Below, one piece after another: positions 47,459 through 57,361 of a stretch of 64,000 nucleotides of DNA. This DNA comes from JAMXLO01 sp963776505 (GTDB taxonomy: Bacteria; Pseudomonadota; Alphaproteobacteria; Acetobacterales; Acetobacteraceae): assembly GCA_963776505.1 (NCBI GenBank), contig CAVZNH010000055.1:1-64000 (forward strand). Reading direction: 5' to 3'. How positions within the stretch are numbered: position 1 is the stretch's first letter; every line of letters begins with the position of its first letter. The notes under the pieces are model-generated. The model saw nothing but the letters and a program-made list of their open reading frames with translations. It was not told where the DNA came from and did no database searches. Position numbers and translations under genes: made by a program.

Positions 47459-48525
47459 GCCGCGACCTGCTGGCGGGTGGACCGTCTGCGGTCAGCGCGA
47501 TCTGCGGACTGGCGGCCGGCCGGCCTGGACTTGCGGGCGGCCGGCTTCGTCAGTGCCAGTGCAGGCTGCGTCGCCGGCTCAGCCGGCTGGCTCGCTCGTC
47601 CGCGTGGAGCGCGTGCCGCAGCCGAGCCGCCGCGGCGGGGGCTGATCGTCACCTGAAACGCCTCGAGCGCCGCCAGGCTCTCGGCCTCGCAGGTCTCGCC
47701 TCCCGGCACCGGTCCCACCGAACTGCCGTCGACAAACGTGGCGGCGTAGCTGCACTCATGCGTCTTCGCCGCGCCGCCCTTCAGCCGCACCTTGAGTCCG
47801 AGCAGGGGCAGCGCCATGCCGCGGCTGCCGCAGAACTTGCCGCCCTCGATCCAGGGCGACAGCCAGCCTCGTCCCAGCACCGCCTGATACTCGATGTCGG
47901 CGGTCTTGATGCCGTCGCGCGGGGTCAGGCTGAATCCTTCGATCCACTGACGGCTGCCGCGCGACGCCGGCCCAGTCGCCGATCTTGCCTCCGACGTCGC
48001 CGGCGCGCTGCACGTGCACGACCGTATCGGCGTCCTCTGGCGCCACCCCAGCGGCCAGTGCCTGTCCCGCACCGCCAGCCGCCTGGGTCTCCGTGCCAGG
48101 CTCGGCGCCCAACCGCATCACCTGCAGTCGAGGCGCGGTGTCGGGCGGCGCCGACGGCGCCTGATATACCGTCACCAGCACCTGCGCCGGCCCTTCGGCC
48201 ACGCGGATCAGCGCCGCGGTATCGCTGCCATTCATCCAGCCGTCGTCGCGGAATGTGCTGATGCTCACCGCATCCGGCCGTCCGGCGGGACCCGGCGGCA
48301 GCGAATGCGCACCCCCGGGAGCCCCGATCGTTCATTCGCCGCCGGCGAACCCGGCGCCTGAAACACGCAGAACAGACCGGTGTCCAGCGTCATCAGGTGG
48401 CCGGAGACCTTCAATTCGGCGACGCGATGCTGTGCTGCGCTCTCGCGGGGAGCGGCCTGGGCTGCGGCAGGTCTGCGAATGGCAGTGGCGGCTTCGGACA
48501 TTCGGGATCTCGCTTTCTTGGTCAC
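47455..48525 (-). CDS. Unrecognised protein with a GW-SPW-GG-CGSRG motif, frameshifted
   Basis: No known family is recognised with certainty. The repaired protein is about 355 residues, with shifts near 48290 and 47950. A beta-rich N-half contains VAELKVSGHLMTLDTGLFCV, STFRDDGWMNGSDTAALIRV and GPAQVLVTVYQAP. The C-half has WIEGFSLTPRDGIKTADIEY, QAVLGRGWLSPWIEGGKFCG, SRGMALPLLGLKVRLKGGAA and HECSYAATFVDGSSVGPV. The GW-x-S-P-W-x2-G pattern recalls the tryptophan motif of clostridial hydrophobic W repeats, which are cell-surface modules. The tail is basic and repetitive. Starts are possible at GTG 48525 or ATG 48501. It lies between two glycosyltransferase genes, with end overlaps on both sides. 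Confidence 0.6.
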
Positions 48526-51398
48526 GGCAGCCCGGCGTGATTGGACCGCTCAAGCGACGAATGGAGGGCGTTGCAATGCAAGCGATACTGTTACCAGACG
48601 TCATTATTGGCGAGACAGGCCCGCTCGCTGCAATCAAAGCGTTATTAATTGCGTGCGCCGGCAATCCGAGCGGCAGCAGAAATCCGCGCCCGGTGCGCCG
48701 GATGCGCTCGGCCTGAGCGCCGATGTCGAACGCCGCCACGCGCAGGCCGGCGCGCCACGCCTCGCCAAGGCCGAAGCACCAGGTCTCCGGCCAGATGGAT
48801 GGCAGCAGCGCAAGTGACGCATTCTGTGCCCGGATCAGGCTGACCGCCTCGTCCGGCGCATAGCTTCCAGTGATGAAGACGCGCCCTGTCGCGAGCAGCC
48901 TTCGATCGTCGATCGTGTGTCCGACCACGACAAATTCCAGAGGCAGCCGCCGATCCGCGGCATCCTGCGCGCAGTCAAGGATCACCTGATAGCCCTTCTG
49001 GACACCGATCGCGCCAACTACGCAGATACGGCTCGCATTCGCCGAATTCGAGCAACGGCGGCTCGCCAAGCGCCGCATCGTCCTCATGCGGCTGCACCGT
49101 CGGACGCACGGCCGGGAAATGCCGACGGATGCGAGCGGCGGCGTCTTCGGATGGCGCGATGACACGCCGCGCGCCGGCCATCAGCCTCGCCGACCGCCGG
49201 CGCAGCGCCGCAACCGAGATGTCCTCGTCGATCAGGTTGCCCGCATCTGGCGACGCACACTTCGCATTGTGCGACGTCAGGCTCGCCACAATAGCGCTCA
49301 GCCGCGCCGACCAACGCGACGCGGCCGCACAGCCAGGCATAGTCGTGGACATGCAGGTCGTAGGGCACCTGAAGGTGCGCGATCACCTCGAGCACCGAGG
49401 GGTGATGGCCGACCAGGTGGTGCAGCTCGATGGCGCGCGGGCGTTCCCGCGCGAGCAGGCGCTGCAATTGGCCCAGTTCGCTCGGCATCGCGAAACGCAG
49501 ATTGGGATATGCGTTCGCGGTGCCGTCGCTGACCGTGACGCATCGTCGCACCGTCCGGCGCCCGCGAGGGGCGCAGCACGATCGCGCGGTATCCGCTATC
49601 GCGATGGGCTTCGACCGATGCCGCGATCTGGCGCTCGACCCCGCCGCCCGCAGCGTGCGTGATCAGCACCAGCGCCTGACCGCCGCGCCGCCGCGCCGCG
49701 CGCCAGCGCGCCAGGTCCAGGCGCCGCCGCGCCTCTGCCAGCGGGTCCGCCTCCGCATGCGCCGCGATCAATTCGGCGTAGCCGGGGTGCAGCCGCTCCA
49801 GCAGGGCCGCGTTGCGCGCCCGCAGATGCCGCGCCGCCGTGCCGAACGAATGTCCGCCGACATGCGCGACGAATACCCCCGGCGCGGCCACATTCCGCCA
49901 GCCCAGGTGGCGGGCGCGCAGGCAAAAGTCGTTCTCCTCGCCGTAACCCTGGGCGAACAGGTCGGCGCGCAGCAGGCCGACTGCATCAAGGCACGCGCGG
50001 CGAATATACAGGCAGAACCCGACGCCCACGGGGATGTCGATCGCGCAGCCGCCATTCACCCGTCGCGCCAGCGCATCAACGCGCGCCGTCTCCGCAAGAT
50101 CTGGCACGTCGTTGCCGCCGCCCGGATCGGGATAGTTCAGGATCGTCCCGTCGTTCGACAGCGGCGTCACGGTGCCGATATCGCCCGCGCCGTACGCGAC
50201 GCCGCGCAGTTCCTCCAGCCAGCCGGGGCCGACCAGCGTATCGCTGTTCAGCAGCACCACATCGCGTCCGGCCGCCGCGCGCATGCCGACATTCGCGCTG
50301 GCGGCAAACCCGAGGTTCCGCGTGTTGCGGATCAACGTGATGCGTCGCCGCCGCGCCAGCGCATCGAGCGCCGCAACCAGCCCGGGCTCCGGCGAGGCGT
50401 CATCGATCACGATCAGCCGGCTTGGCCGCGCCAGACTGGCGAGGACGCTATCGAGACAGGCGAGCGTGTGTGCCGTCCCGCCATGCACCGCCACCACGAC
50501 GTCGACCGGGGGCCGCCGGCGCGATGTCGTCGCGATTTGAGGGATGACCGCGACAGCAAGCTCGGCACGCGGATCGAGTGGACTGCCGAACAGGTCCTTG
50601 CCGTCACGACCGCGCACGTGCAGCAGCCCGGTCAGACCCTTCAGCGCGTCCGCCGGCACGGTGAAGCCCCGCGGCCGTGCCAGCAGACCGCTATCATCGA
50701 TCCTAACCTCGGTGTCGGTCGCCGTGACCCTGATCTGCCCGCGTCCCTTCGCCCGGCTGATGGTCAATACCGGATCGACCCCGGGGTCGCCGGGATGCCA
50801 GGCCCAGCCGGTCAGGCCACCATCGCTGCAGCTCACACATCCGACAGTTGCCGCAATCGCCGCGACATCGAGCGGGCTGCCCAGAAGCTGGCGCCCATCA
50901 GCAGCCACCACGCACACCCTCCCCCTCCCCTTGCGGGAGGGGGCCGGGGGGAGGGGGCAGTTCCCATCCGTCACCCGCACAGTGAACGCACCGTCTCCCG
51001 ACATGCCGCACCAGCCCGGCGCATCAGCGTCGCGCGCGATGGCGTCGGCGAGCGTGGCAAATCCGGGGTCCGGCACGTGGCGCCGCAGCGCCGCGGAAAG
51101 CGCCTCGGCCGCGCCCGCGGCGTCGCCACAGCCTCCGGCGCGCCGTTGCCAGTCCCAGCCATGCCTCCCGCACGTCGCTCGTGGCACTGATCGCCGCGAA
51201 CAGCGTCGATGCGCGCATGTCGTCGTGCCCGAGACACGCAGTGGCCAGCGCCAGTGCCAGCGTCTGATCGCGCGGTGCCAGACGGCAGGCGCGCTCCAGC
51301 CAACGGCGCCCTTCGGCGGCATTGCCGCTGGCGAGTTCGTTCCGGCCGCGCTCGAACGCCTCGAGCGCAAGCGCAGCATTCTCAGCCGGTTCTGTCAG
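48522..51398 (-). CDS. Large TPR-GT2-GT4 glycosyltransferase, frameshifted
   Basis: One protein of about 950 residues with three parts. The N-terminal part is TPR-like (FERGRNELASGNAAEGRRWL, ACRLAPRDQTLALALATACL). Linker domains follow, with GSPLDVAAIAATVGCVSC and GLTGWAWHPGDPGVDPVLTI. A GT2 domain has VDVVVAVHGGTAHTLACLDS, IRNTRNLGFAASANVGM, VVLLNSDTLVGPGWLEELRG (the D-x-D-like NSD) and GFCLYIRRACLDAVG. The last third is GT4-like (YDLHVHDYAWLCGRVALVG, GAIGVQKGYQVILDCAQDAA, LALLPSIWPETWCFGLGEAW). Shifts are near 51140, 49550, 49260 and 49035. No standard start codon lies in the first frame near the upstream stop, so the start is uncertain; the end is placed at a TGA overlapping the next GTG. 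It probably makes a surface glycan. Confidence 0.72.
50919..50957. repeat. REP-like GC palindrome, copy 2 (inside the TPR-GT2-GT4 gene)
   Basis: Reads CTCCCCCTCCCCTTGC then GGGAGGGGGCCGGGGGGAGG. It is nearly identical to copies 3 and 4. Here it is translated in frame on the minus strand as CPLPPAPSRKGRGRV, in a linker between the TPR-like part and a small beta domain, and the frame stays open on both sides. Confidence 0.78.
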
Positions 51399-53397
51399 CG
51401 TGCGGCTGCCTGTTGCGCGGCCGCTCGCTTCGGATCGGGCGGCGCCATTTGGGGCAGCTCGAGTTTGGGCGTCTCCGGTTTGGCCGGCTCCGGTTCGGAC
51501 AATTCCAGTTTGGCCGGCTGCGGTTTGACTGGCTCCAGTTGGGGCGCCTCCGGTTCGGCCAGAGCCTCCGGCTTTGCCGGCTCCGGTTCGAGCGGTCCCG
51601 GTTTGTGCATCTGCGGTTCCGGCGCCCCCGGTCTGAACGGATCCGCTTTGGTCACCTCGGTCGGGGCAGGTGGCAGGGCCGCCAGATCGCTGCGCGCCTC
51701 CTGCAGCCCTTGCGCCAGCGCCCGCTCCAGCCATACCCGGGCGCGCTCCAGGTCACGCTCGCCGGCGAGGCCGCGTGCAAGATAGCGGCCCAGCATCATC
51801 TGGGCGTGCGGATGCCCGCGTTCCGCCGCGGCTCGGAAGCAGCGCTGCGCGGTGGGCCGGTCGGTCGGCACCTCGTGGCCGCCGCCATGCATCGCTCCCA
51901 TGGCGAACATCGCGCCCGACATGGCCGCGGCCGGCCGCCTTCTCGAACAGCGCCAGCGCTGCCGGATGGTCCTTCGGGCCGCCGCGTCCCGTCAGCATCA
52001 ATTCCGCGAGCTGGACCTCGGCTTCCATCATGCCGACATCGGCGGCGCGCTTGATCCAGCCGCGACCTTCCTCCGCATTGGCGTCCATACCGCGCCCTTC
52101 GACCAGCATGCGGCCGTACCAATACTGCGCGTTCACCACGCCATCGGCGGCGCGGCGCAGCCATTGCGCGGCCTTCCTGTCGTCGCGCTCCACGCCGACA
52201 CCCTCGGCCAGGCAGACGCCGAAATTGAACGCCGCCACCAGGTCGCCGGACGCCGCAGCCTTCTCAAACCACTCGCGAGTGCGGATCGCGTCGTCGGTGC
52301 CGCCTTGTCCGTGCAGCAGCAGGTTGGCCAGATCGACGCGCGCCGTCGGGTCCCCCGCTTCGGCCGAGACGCGGAACCAACGTGCCGCCTCCTCGGAGTC
52401 TCGCACCACGCCGGCACCGGTCAGATGCAGCATTCCCAGCGCCCGCGCGCCGCCACGGTGGCCAGCCTCCGCGGCGCGGCGGAACCACATCGCCGCCTCG
52501 GCGTAATTTGGCGGCAGCTTGCCGCCCTTGGCGTAAAGATCGCCGACCACCGCCGCCGCCTCCGGATCGCCGTCGAGTGCGGCGCGGCGCAGCCAGGACT
52601 CGCCTCCGGTCGGGTTGGCCGGCACTGTCACGCCTTGCATCAATGCCATGCCCCATCGGGCCTGGCTCGGACGATTGCCCTTTTCCGCCGCCTGGCGGAA
52701 CAACTGGATCGCGGCCGCTCGGTCCGCCGGCATACCCATGCCGCGCTCGGTCATCAGCGCGAGCAAATACAACGCAGTCGGCAAGCCCGCGTCCGCGGCA
52801 CGCCGCAGGTGCTCTGCCACCTGCGTCTGCTGCTCCGGACCCGCAGCGCTGCGCGCCAGCGACAGAGCAAAGCCGAGGGCGCCCTGTGGACAGCCGGCTT
52901 CCGCCGAGCGCTCGTACCAGCGATGCGCCTCCTCCAGGTCGCGCATCGGCTCCGGTCCGGAGGTCAGGATGTAGCCAAGCACCGCCTGACCATCCGCGGA
53001 GCCGCCGTCAGCCGCCTTCCGTGCCCAGCGAAGGCTGGTCTCAAAGTCGGGCTGGCTCGCCTCGGTCGACGCGAACAGCCTGGTTCCCGGTCCGTCCTCC
53101 GCACGCGCGATCAGGCCATGAATCGCCAGCGTGGCAAGCTGTGCCTGCGCCTCGACGTAGCCCTGGTTGGCCGCGCGTTCGAGCCAGCGTGCGCCTTCGG
53201 ACCGGCTGGGCGGCACGCCGGTCGCCTTCAAGGTAACAGCGGCCCACGCGGTATTCCGCCTCGGCAATCCCCGCCCGCGCAGCACGCGACAGCAGCGGGA
53301 AAGCCTGCTTGACGTCGCCCTGTTCGGCCAGCCGTAACGCCCGCCGCAACGCTGCGGTAGGAGAGACCGGGGCCAGCAGCCGAACGAGGAATGACAT
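51395..53397 (-). CDS. Sel1-repeat protein with a proline/glutamate-rich tail, two frameshifts
   Basis: A protein of about 665 residues formed almost wholly of Sel1-like helical repeats; about 15 are visible at intervals of 36-38 residues, for example AAMWFRRAAEAGHRGGARAL, AARWFRVSAEAGDPTARVDL and AQRCFRAAAERGHPHAQMML. Such solenoids are scaffolds for protein contacts and often occur with secretion and exopolysaccharide systems. The N-terminus MSFLVRLLAPVSPTAALRRA lacks a clear signal. Frame shifts lie near 53230 and 51920. The last 80 residues are a repetitive tail (LEPEPAKPEALAEPEAPQLE, PVKPQPAKLELSEPEPAKPE). It sits between the HlyD adaptor and the large glycosyltransferase gene. Confidence 0.82.
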
Positions 53398-53404
53398 CCC
53401 TTAC

Positions 53405-53428
53405 ACCTCTCCCGCCCGCGGGAGAGGT
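53405..53428. repeat. Perfect 24-base palindrome between the HlyD and Sel1 genes
   Basis: Arms ACCTCTCCCGC and GCGGGAGAGGT around CC. It lies in the 44-base gap between the HlyD stop and the Sel1 start, so it will be in the transcript and may fold immediately before the Sel1 ribosome site. It has no T-run. It could uncouple expression of the secretion genes from the downstream genes. Confidence 0.65.
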
Positions 53429-53441
53429 ACGATCACCACTC

Positions 53442-54851
53442 TCACGGCTCGCGCATCCCCTCGGAAGCGACCGGCAACGCTCGGCCCAGCAGATACTGCA
53501 GCACCGTCCGCTTGCCGACCTTGATATCGGCCGTCACCGGCATGCCGGGCATGATGCGGAACCCTTGCGGCGTGCCATGCAAGTCGACCCGATCGATCGC
53601 AATGCGTGCCCGATAGAACGGCTCCATACTGTTGCCAGGCAGCGGCACCGCACCGGTCGGATTCCGCTGGTCGTCCTGTGCGGTGAAACTATCCGCGCTG
53701 ATCGTACGCACCGTCCCGTACGCCAGGCCATATTGAATGAACGGGAAGGTGTCGAACTTGATCGACACTGGATCACCGACATGCACGAAGCCGTCGTCGC
53801 GTCCCGAGATGTTCGCCTCGACTTCCAGCGGGGCATCCGCCGGCACCAGCGAAATGAACTCCTGGCCCGATTGCAGCACCGAGCCGACCGACACCTTCGC
53901 CACCGTCAGCACCGTGGCGTCGCGCTCAGCACGCAATTCAACCAGCTGCTTGCGAAGCTGCGCCTTGTTCAGCGACTCACGCGCATCGGACAGCTTGCCG
54001 ATCGCATCTGCCAGCTTTTCCGCAATGTCGGCGTGCCAGGATTGCACATAGCCATCGCGCTCCGCGACCAGCGCGGCGAGGTCGCGCTGGGCGCTGTTTA
54101 CCGTGTCCTCCGAGCTGTGCAGGTTGCGCTCCATCTCGACCCGGTTGTCCATCGCGGCCAGGGTGTTCAGCTTGCTGCCGACCTGCAGCTTTTCCAGGTC
54201 TCGCCGCATCTGCTCGACACTGCTCGCCACCTGCAGGCGGTTGCGGTATCCGGCAGCATCGGAATTCGCCTTGGCGATGGCGGACACCAGGCCATTGATC
54301 TTCTGCGTGTAGTTCTCGAGCTTAAAATTGTACTCGGCCTGGCGCTGACCGAAGATTGCCGCCTGCAACGCCAGATTGGGGTCGATCCCCGAATAGCTGA
54401 ACGGCTGGCCGTCGCTCTCCGCCTGAAGCCGTGACACCTGCGCCTGCAGGCTCGACACCTGGGCTGCCAGCGCGCCGACATCGGCCGCGGCGAAAGTGGG
54501 ATCCAGCCGCGCCAGCACCTGGCCCGCCTGCACCGTCTCTCCTTCATGCACATCGATCGAGCGTACGATCGCGGCCTCGAGCGGTTGCAACACCATCGTA
54601 GCCGAGCGCGACACCACCCGCCCCTGCGCGGTCACCACGCGGTCGACCGGGATCAGGCCGAGCGCCAGCAGGACCGCGACGAGCATGCTGCCGACGATCC
54701 ACACGATCCCGCGCGCCGACCGCGGAACCGGCGCCGTGGTGATCGTCGTGGACGGCATCTGAAATTCGAGGATGACCGGCAGCGTCGGATCGCCCCGGTC
54801 CTCGACGACGGTGCTAATCGCCTTGGACGAGGGTCGGGGCGAGCGTGGCAT
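53442..54851 (-). CDS. HlyD-family type I secretion membrane fusion protein
   Basis: Periplasmic adaptor that joins the ABC transporter to an outer-membrane TolC-like channel. The 469-residue product is intact. It has a cytoplasmic N-terminus, one transmembrane helix (IVWIVGSMLVAVLLALGLIP), then DRVVTAQGRVVSRSATMVLQ, the lipoyl half-motif IVRSIDVHEGETVQAGQVLA, and RLDPTFAAADV. A long helical hairpin spans about residues 130-300 and is followed by RAERDATVLTVAKVSVGSVL. The C-terminal barrel has FVHVGDPVSIKFDTFPFIQY and RIMPGMPVTADIKVGKRTVL, standard for the family. It overlaps the ABC gene by 38 bases. No TolC gene is nearby. Confidence 0.92.
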   Translation of the reverse strand: MPRSPRPSSKAISTVVEDRGDPTLPVILEFQMPSTTITTAPVPRSARGIVWIVGSMLVAVLLALGLIPVDRVVTAQGRVVSRSATMVLQPLEAAIVRSIDVHEGETVQAGQVLARLDPTFAAADVGALAAQVSSLQAQVSRLQAESDGQPFSYSGIDPNLALQAAIFGQRQAEYNFKLENYTQKINGLVSAIAKANSDAAGYRNRLQVASSVEQMRRDLEKLQVGSKLNTLAAMDNRVEMERNLHSSEDTVNSAQRDLAALVAERDGYVQSWHADIAEKLADAIGKLSDARESLNKAQLRKQLVELRAERDATVLTVAKVSVGSVLQSGQEFISLVPADAPLEVEANISGRDDGFVHVGDPVSIKFDTFPFIQYGLAYGTVRTISADSFTAQDDQRNPTGAVPLPGNSMEPFYRARIAIDRVDLHGTPQGFRIMPGMPVTADIKVGKRTVLQYLLGRALPVASEGMREP

Positions 54852-57117
54852 GGCGTTGACCTTGATTGTCGAGATGGCGATTCTGCTGGGCCCAGAGCTG
54901 GCGATACACGGCGCAGCGTTCGAGCAGGACGCGATGTGGCGCGATGTCCATCACCTGACCCTTCTCCAGCACCAATATCTGATCGCATTCGGTCAGCGAC
55001 GACAGCCGATGCGACACAATGACCATTGTTCGGCCGCGCGCGATGCGCAGCAGGTTGGCATTGACCAGCGCCTCGCTTTCCGGATCGAGCGCACTGGTCG
55101 CCTCGTCCAGGATCAGGATGCGCGGATCCGAGATCAGCGCGCGCGCAATCGCCAGCCGCTGCTTCTGGCCGCCCGACAGGTTGGGCGAGCCCTCCTCGAT
55201 ATAGGTCTCATAGCCGTTCGGCATCCGCTCGATGAATTCCTCAGCGCCAGCCAGCCTCGCCGCCCCGACCGCGTCCTCGAGCGTCAGACCTGGCCGGCCG
55301 GCGAGGATGTTGTCGCGGATCGAGCCACGGAACAGGAAGTTGTCCTGCAGCACGACCCCGAAGCTCTGCCGCAGATGCCGCAGATTGATCTCGCGCAGGT
55401 CGGAACCATCGATCTTCAGGAAGCCGGAGTAGTCGCGGTTGATGCCTTGCAGCAGGCGGGTGATGGTCGACTTGCCCGAGCCCGATCGGCCCACGATGCC
55501 GAGCATCGTTCCGGCGGGGATCGAGAAGGTGATGCGATCCAGTGCCGGCGTCTTGGTCCCGCCGTAGGTGAAGGTCACGTCGTCGAAGCTGATCGCGCCG
55601 GCGAAGCGTGGCCGCAGCCCACCCGACGCGGCATCGGCCTCGAGCGGACGGTTCAGCACGGAAGCCGCTTGTTCGATGGCCGCTGCGACATCCTGGTACT
55701 CATCCGTGAGCCGCGCCAGTTGCACCAGCGGTTGCGCGACACGCTGCGACAGCATCATGAACGCGAACAGCGCGCCAGCGCCCGTGCCGGTGGTGTCCGA
55801 CAATGCCCAGTAGACACCCAGCAGGATCGCGCCCATCCACATGAACCGCTCGACCGGCGTGATCAGCGTCTGCGGCCAGTTGCCGAGCCTGCCGTAGGCC
55901 ATGCGCCATTTGCCGGCCTCCGCGATCCTCTCGTCCCACAGCGCCTTGCGCTGTGGCTCGAGTGCCAGTGACTTCACCGTACGGATACCGAACACCGTCT
56001 CGCCCAGCGCGGACTGCTTGTCGGTCTCCGCCCGCACGACACGTGAGAACAGCACCGCGAGCGGCCGCAGGAACACCAGGATGATCATGGTGATCACGCA
56101 GGCGCAGGCCAGCACGATCCAGGCCAGAGGCGCATTCAGCCAGAACAGGAACGGCAGCAGGACGCACAGCGTCATCAGGTCGAGGAACGCAGTGAGCAGC
56201 CGGCCGGTGATGAACTCGCGGATACGGTGGATCTGGCTGATCTTGTACATCGTCTCGCCGGCCGGGTGCCGCTCGAAGTAGTCGAGCGGCAGGCGCAACA
56301 GGCGATTGAACACGTGCAGGTTGATCCGGGCGTCGATCCTGGTGCCGACGACAAGCACGATCAGCCGCCGTGCATAGCCGAGCAAGGTCTCGTACACGAT
56401 GGCGACGCCGACGATGACGGCGATCAGGGCCAGGGTCGAGTACGAGCTGTGGGTCAGCACCTTGTCGACCACCGTCATCACCAGGAAAGGCGGGAAGATG
56501 GTCAGTATGCTGAGCGAGAATGAAGCGAGGCCGATCTCGCGCAGCGAGCGCTTCTCCTCCATCACGAGGCCGAACAGCCAGCGCAGCGAGAACGGCGCAT
56601 CGGCCTCGGCATAGCCCCGGTTGGCTCGCAGCAGCACCGCCTCGCCAGCCCAATCCTGGCTCAACCGCAGCTCGTCCACCGCAACCGGTGCATCGGACGC
56701 GGGACTGGTCGGGTCCTTGACGAACACCACCTTGTGCTCGGCGTTGATACCGGTGAGCAGGCCCGCTGTGCCGTCGGTGAACAGCAGCACCACCGGGCCG
56801 GTATCGCGGAAACGCATCAGGTGGCGCCACCGCAGCCGCACCGCGCGCGACCACATACCCGCGTTCTGTGCCCAGGCCGACAGCGAGGCGGCAGAAGGCG
56901 TTGCGTCGCCCGCCGTGCCGCGAAATTCGTGCGGATCGAGTTCCAGCCCGTGGTAGCGCCCGGCGACGATCATGGCCAGCACGCGTGGATGGATCTGCGG
57001 CTCTTCGGCGGCGCCCAAAGCAAGCGGCGCACCAGTGTCGGCGCCGCCACCCGTGTCGGCTACAGACTGCGGCCCCTGCCCCGAAGGACCGGAGATGTGT
57101 CCGTCATTTGCATCCAC
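54814..57117 (-). CDS. Type I secretion ABC transporter with degenerate C39-like domain (HlyB type)
   Basis: Inner-membrane exporter of 767 residues from a GTG start. About residues 60-180 form a C39-like domain (HLMRFRDTGPVVLLFTDGTA, AEHKVVFVKDP) without the catalytic cysteine: the usual Q-x4-D/E-C block is absent (SAASLSAWAQNAG). It is therefore a substrate-docking domain as in HlyB, not a leader peptidase. Six membrane helices follow (residues 195-480; RLPLDYFERHPAGETMYKIS is the coupling region). The ATPase has GIVGRSGSGKSTITRLLQGI (Walker A), GSPNLSGGQKQRLAIARALI (signature) and RILILDEATSALDPESE (Walker B). The substrate is probably an RTX-like protein without a cleaved leader; none is in the window. 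Confidence 0.93.
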   Translation of the reverse strand: MDANDGHISGPSGQGPQSVADTGGGADTGAPLALGAAEEPQIHPRVLAMIVAGRYHGLELDPHEFRGTAGDATPSAASLSAWAQNAGMWSRAVRLRWRHLMRFRDTGPVVLLFTDGTAGLLTGINAEHKVVFVKDPTSPASDAPVAVDELRLSQDWAGEAVLLRANRGYAEADAPFSLRWLFGLVMEEKRSLREIGLASFSLSILTIFPPFLVMTVVDKVLTHSSYSTLALIAVIVGVAIVYETLLGYARRLIVLVVGTRIDARINLHVFNRLLRLPLDYFERHPAGETMYKISQIHRIREFITGRLLTAFLDLMTLCVLLPFLFWLNAPLAWIVLACACVITMIILVFLRPLAVLFSRVVRAETDKQSALGETVFGIRTVKSLALEPQRKALWDERIAEAGKWRMAYGRLGNWPQTLITPVERFMWMGAILLGVYWALSDTTGTGAGALFAFMMLSQRVAQPLVQLARLTDEYQDVAAAIEQAASVLNRPLEADAASGGLRPRFAGAISFDDVTFTYGGTKTPALDRITFSIPAGTMLGIVGRSGSGKSTITRLLQGINRDYSGFLKIDGSDLREINLRHLRQSFGVVLQDNFLFRGSIRDNILAGRPGLTLEDAVGAARLAGAEEFIERMPNGYETYIEEGSPNLSGGQKQRLAIARALISDPRILILDEATSALDPESEALVNANLLRIARGRTMVIVSHRLSSLTECDQILVLEKGQVMDIAPHRVLLERCAVYRQLWAQQNRHLDNQGQRHATLAPTLVQGD

Positions 57118-57361
57118 GAGCAGTCCCCCTCAGAGGCGTGTCCGATACACGGACGGTTTTCATGATGCGTGCCGGACCGCTTCCGACGCATTCAAGCCCG
57201 GCAGTTTCCGCCGATTATAAGGTCGTCAACAGCAGAAACGCCGTTGGGGAGTATGCCCCAATCAGTATACAATTTACCAACGAATCCTTGCGCCGGGGTA
57301 TCGATGACCCGACGGGGACGGCCAAGGCCTTATGCCACAGTCGGAGGTGAGGACAAAGCAA

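Noticed and set aside
51852..53312. Long plus-strand frame opposite the Sel1-repeat gene
   Set aside because: Its apparent repeats are the complement of the Sel1 repeats, which are unmistakable on the minus strand.
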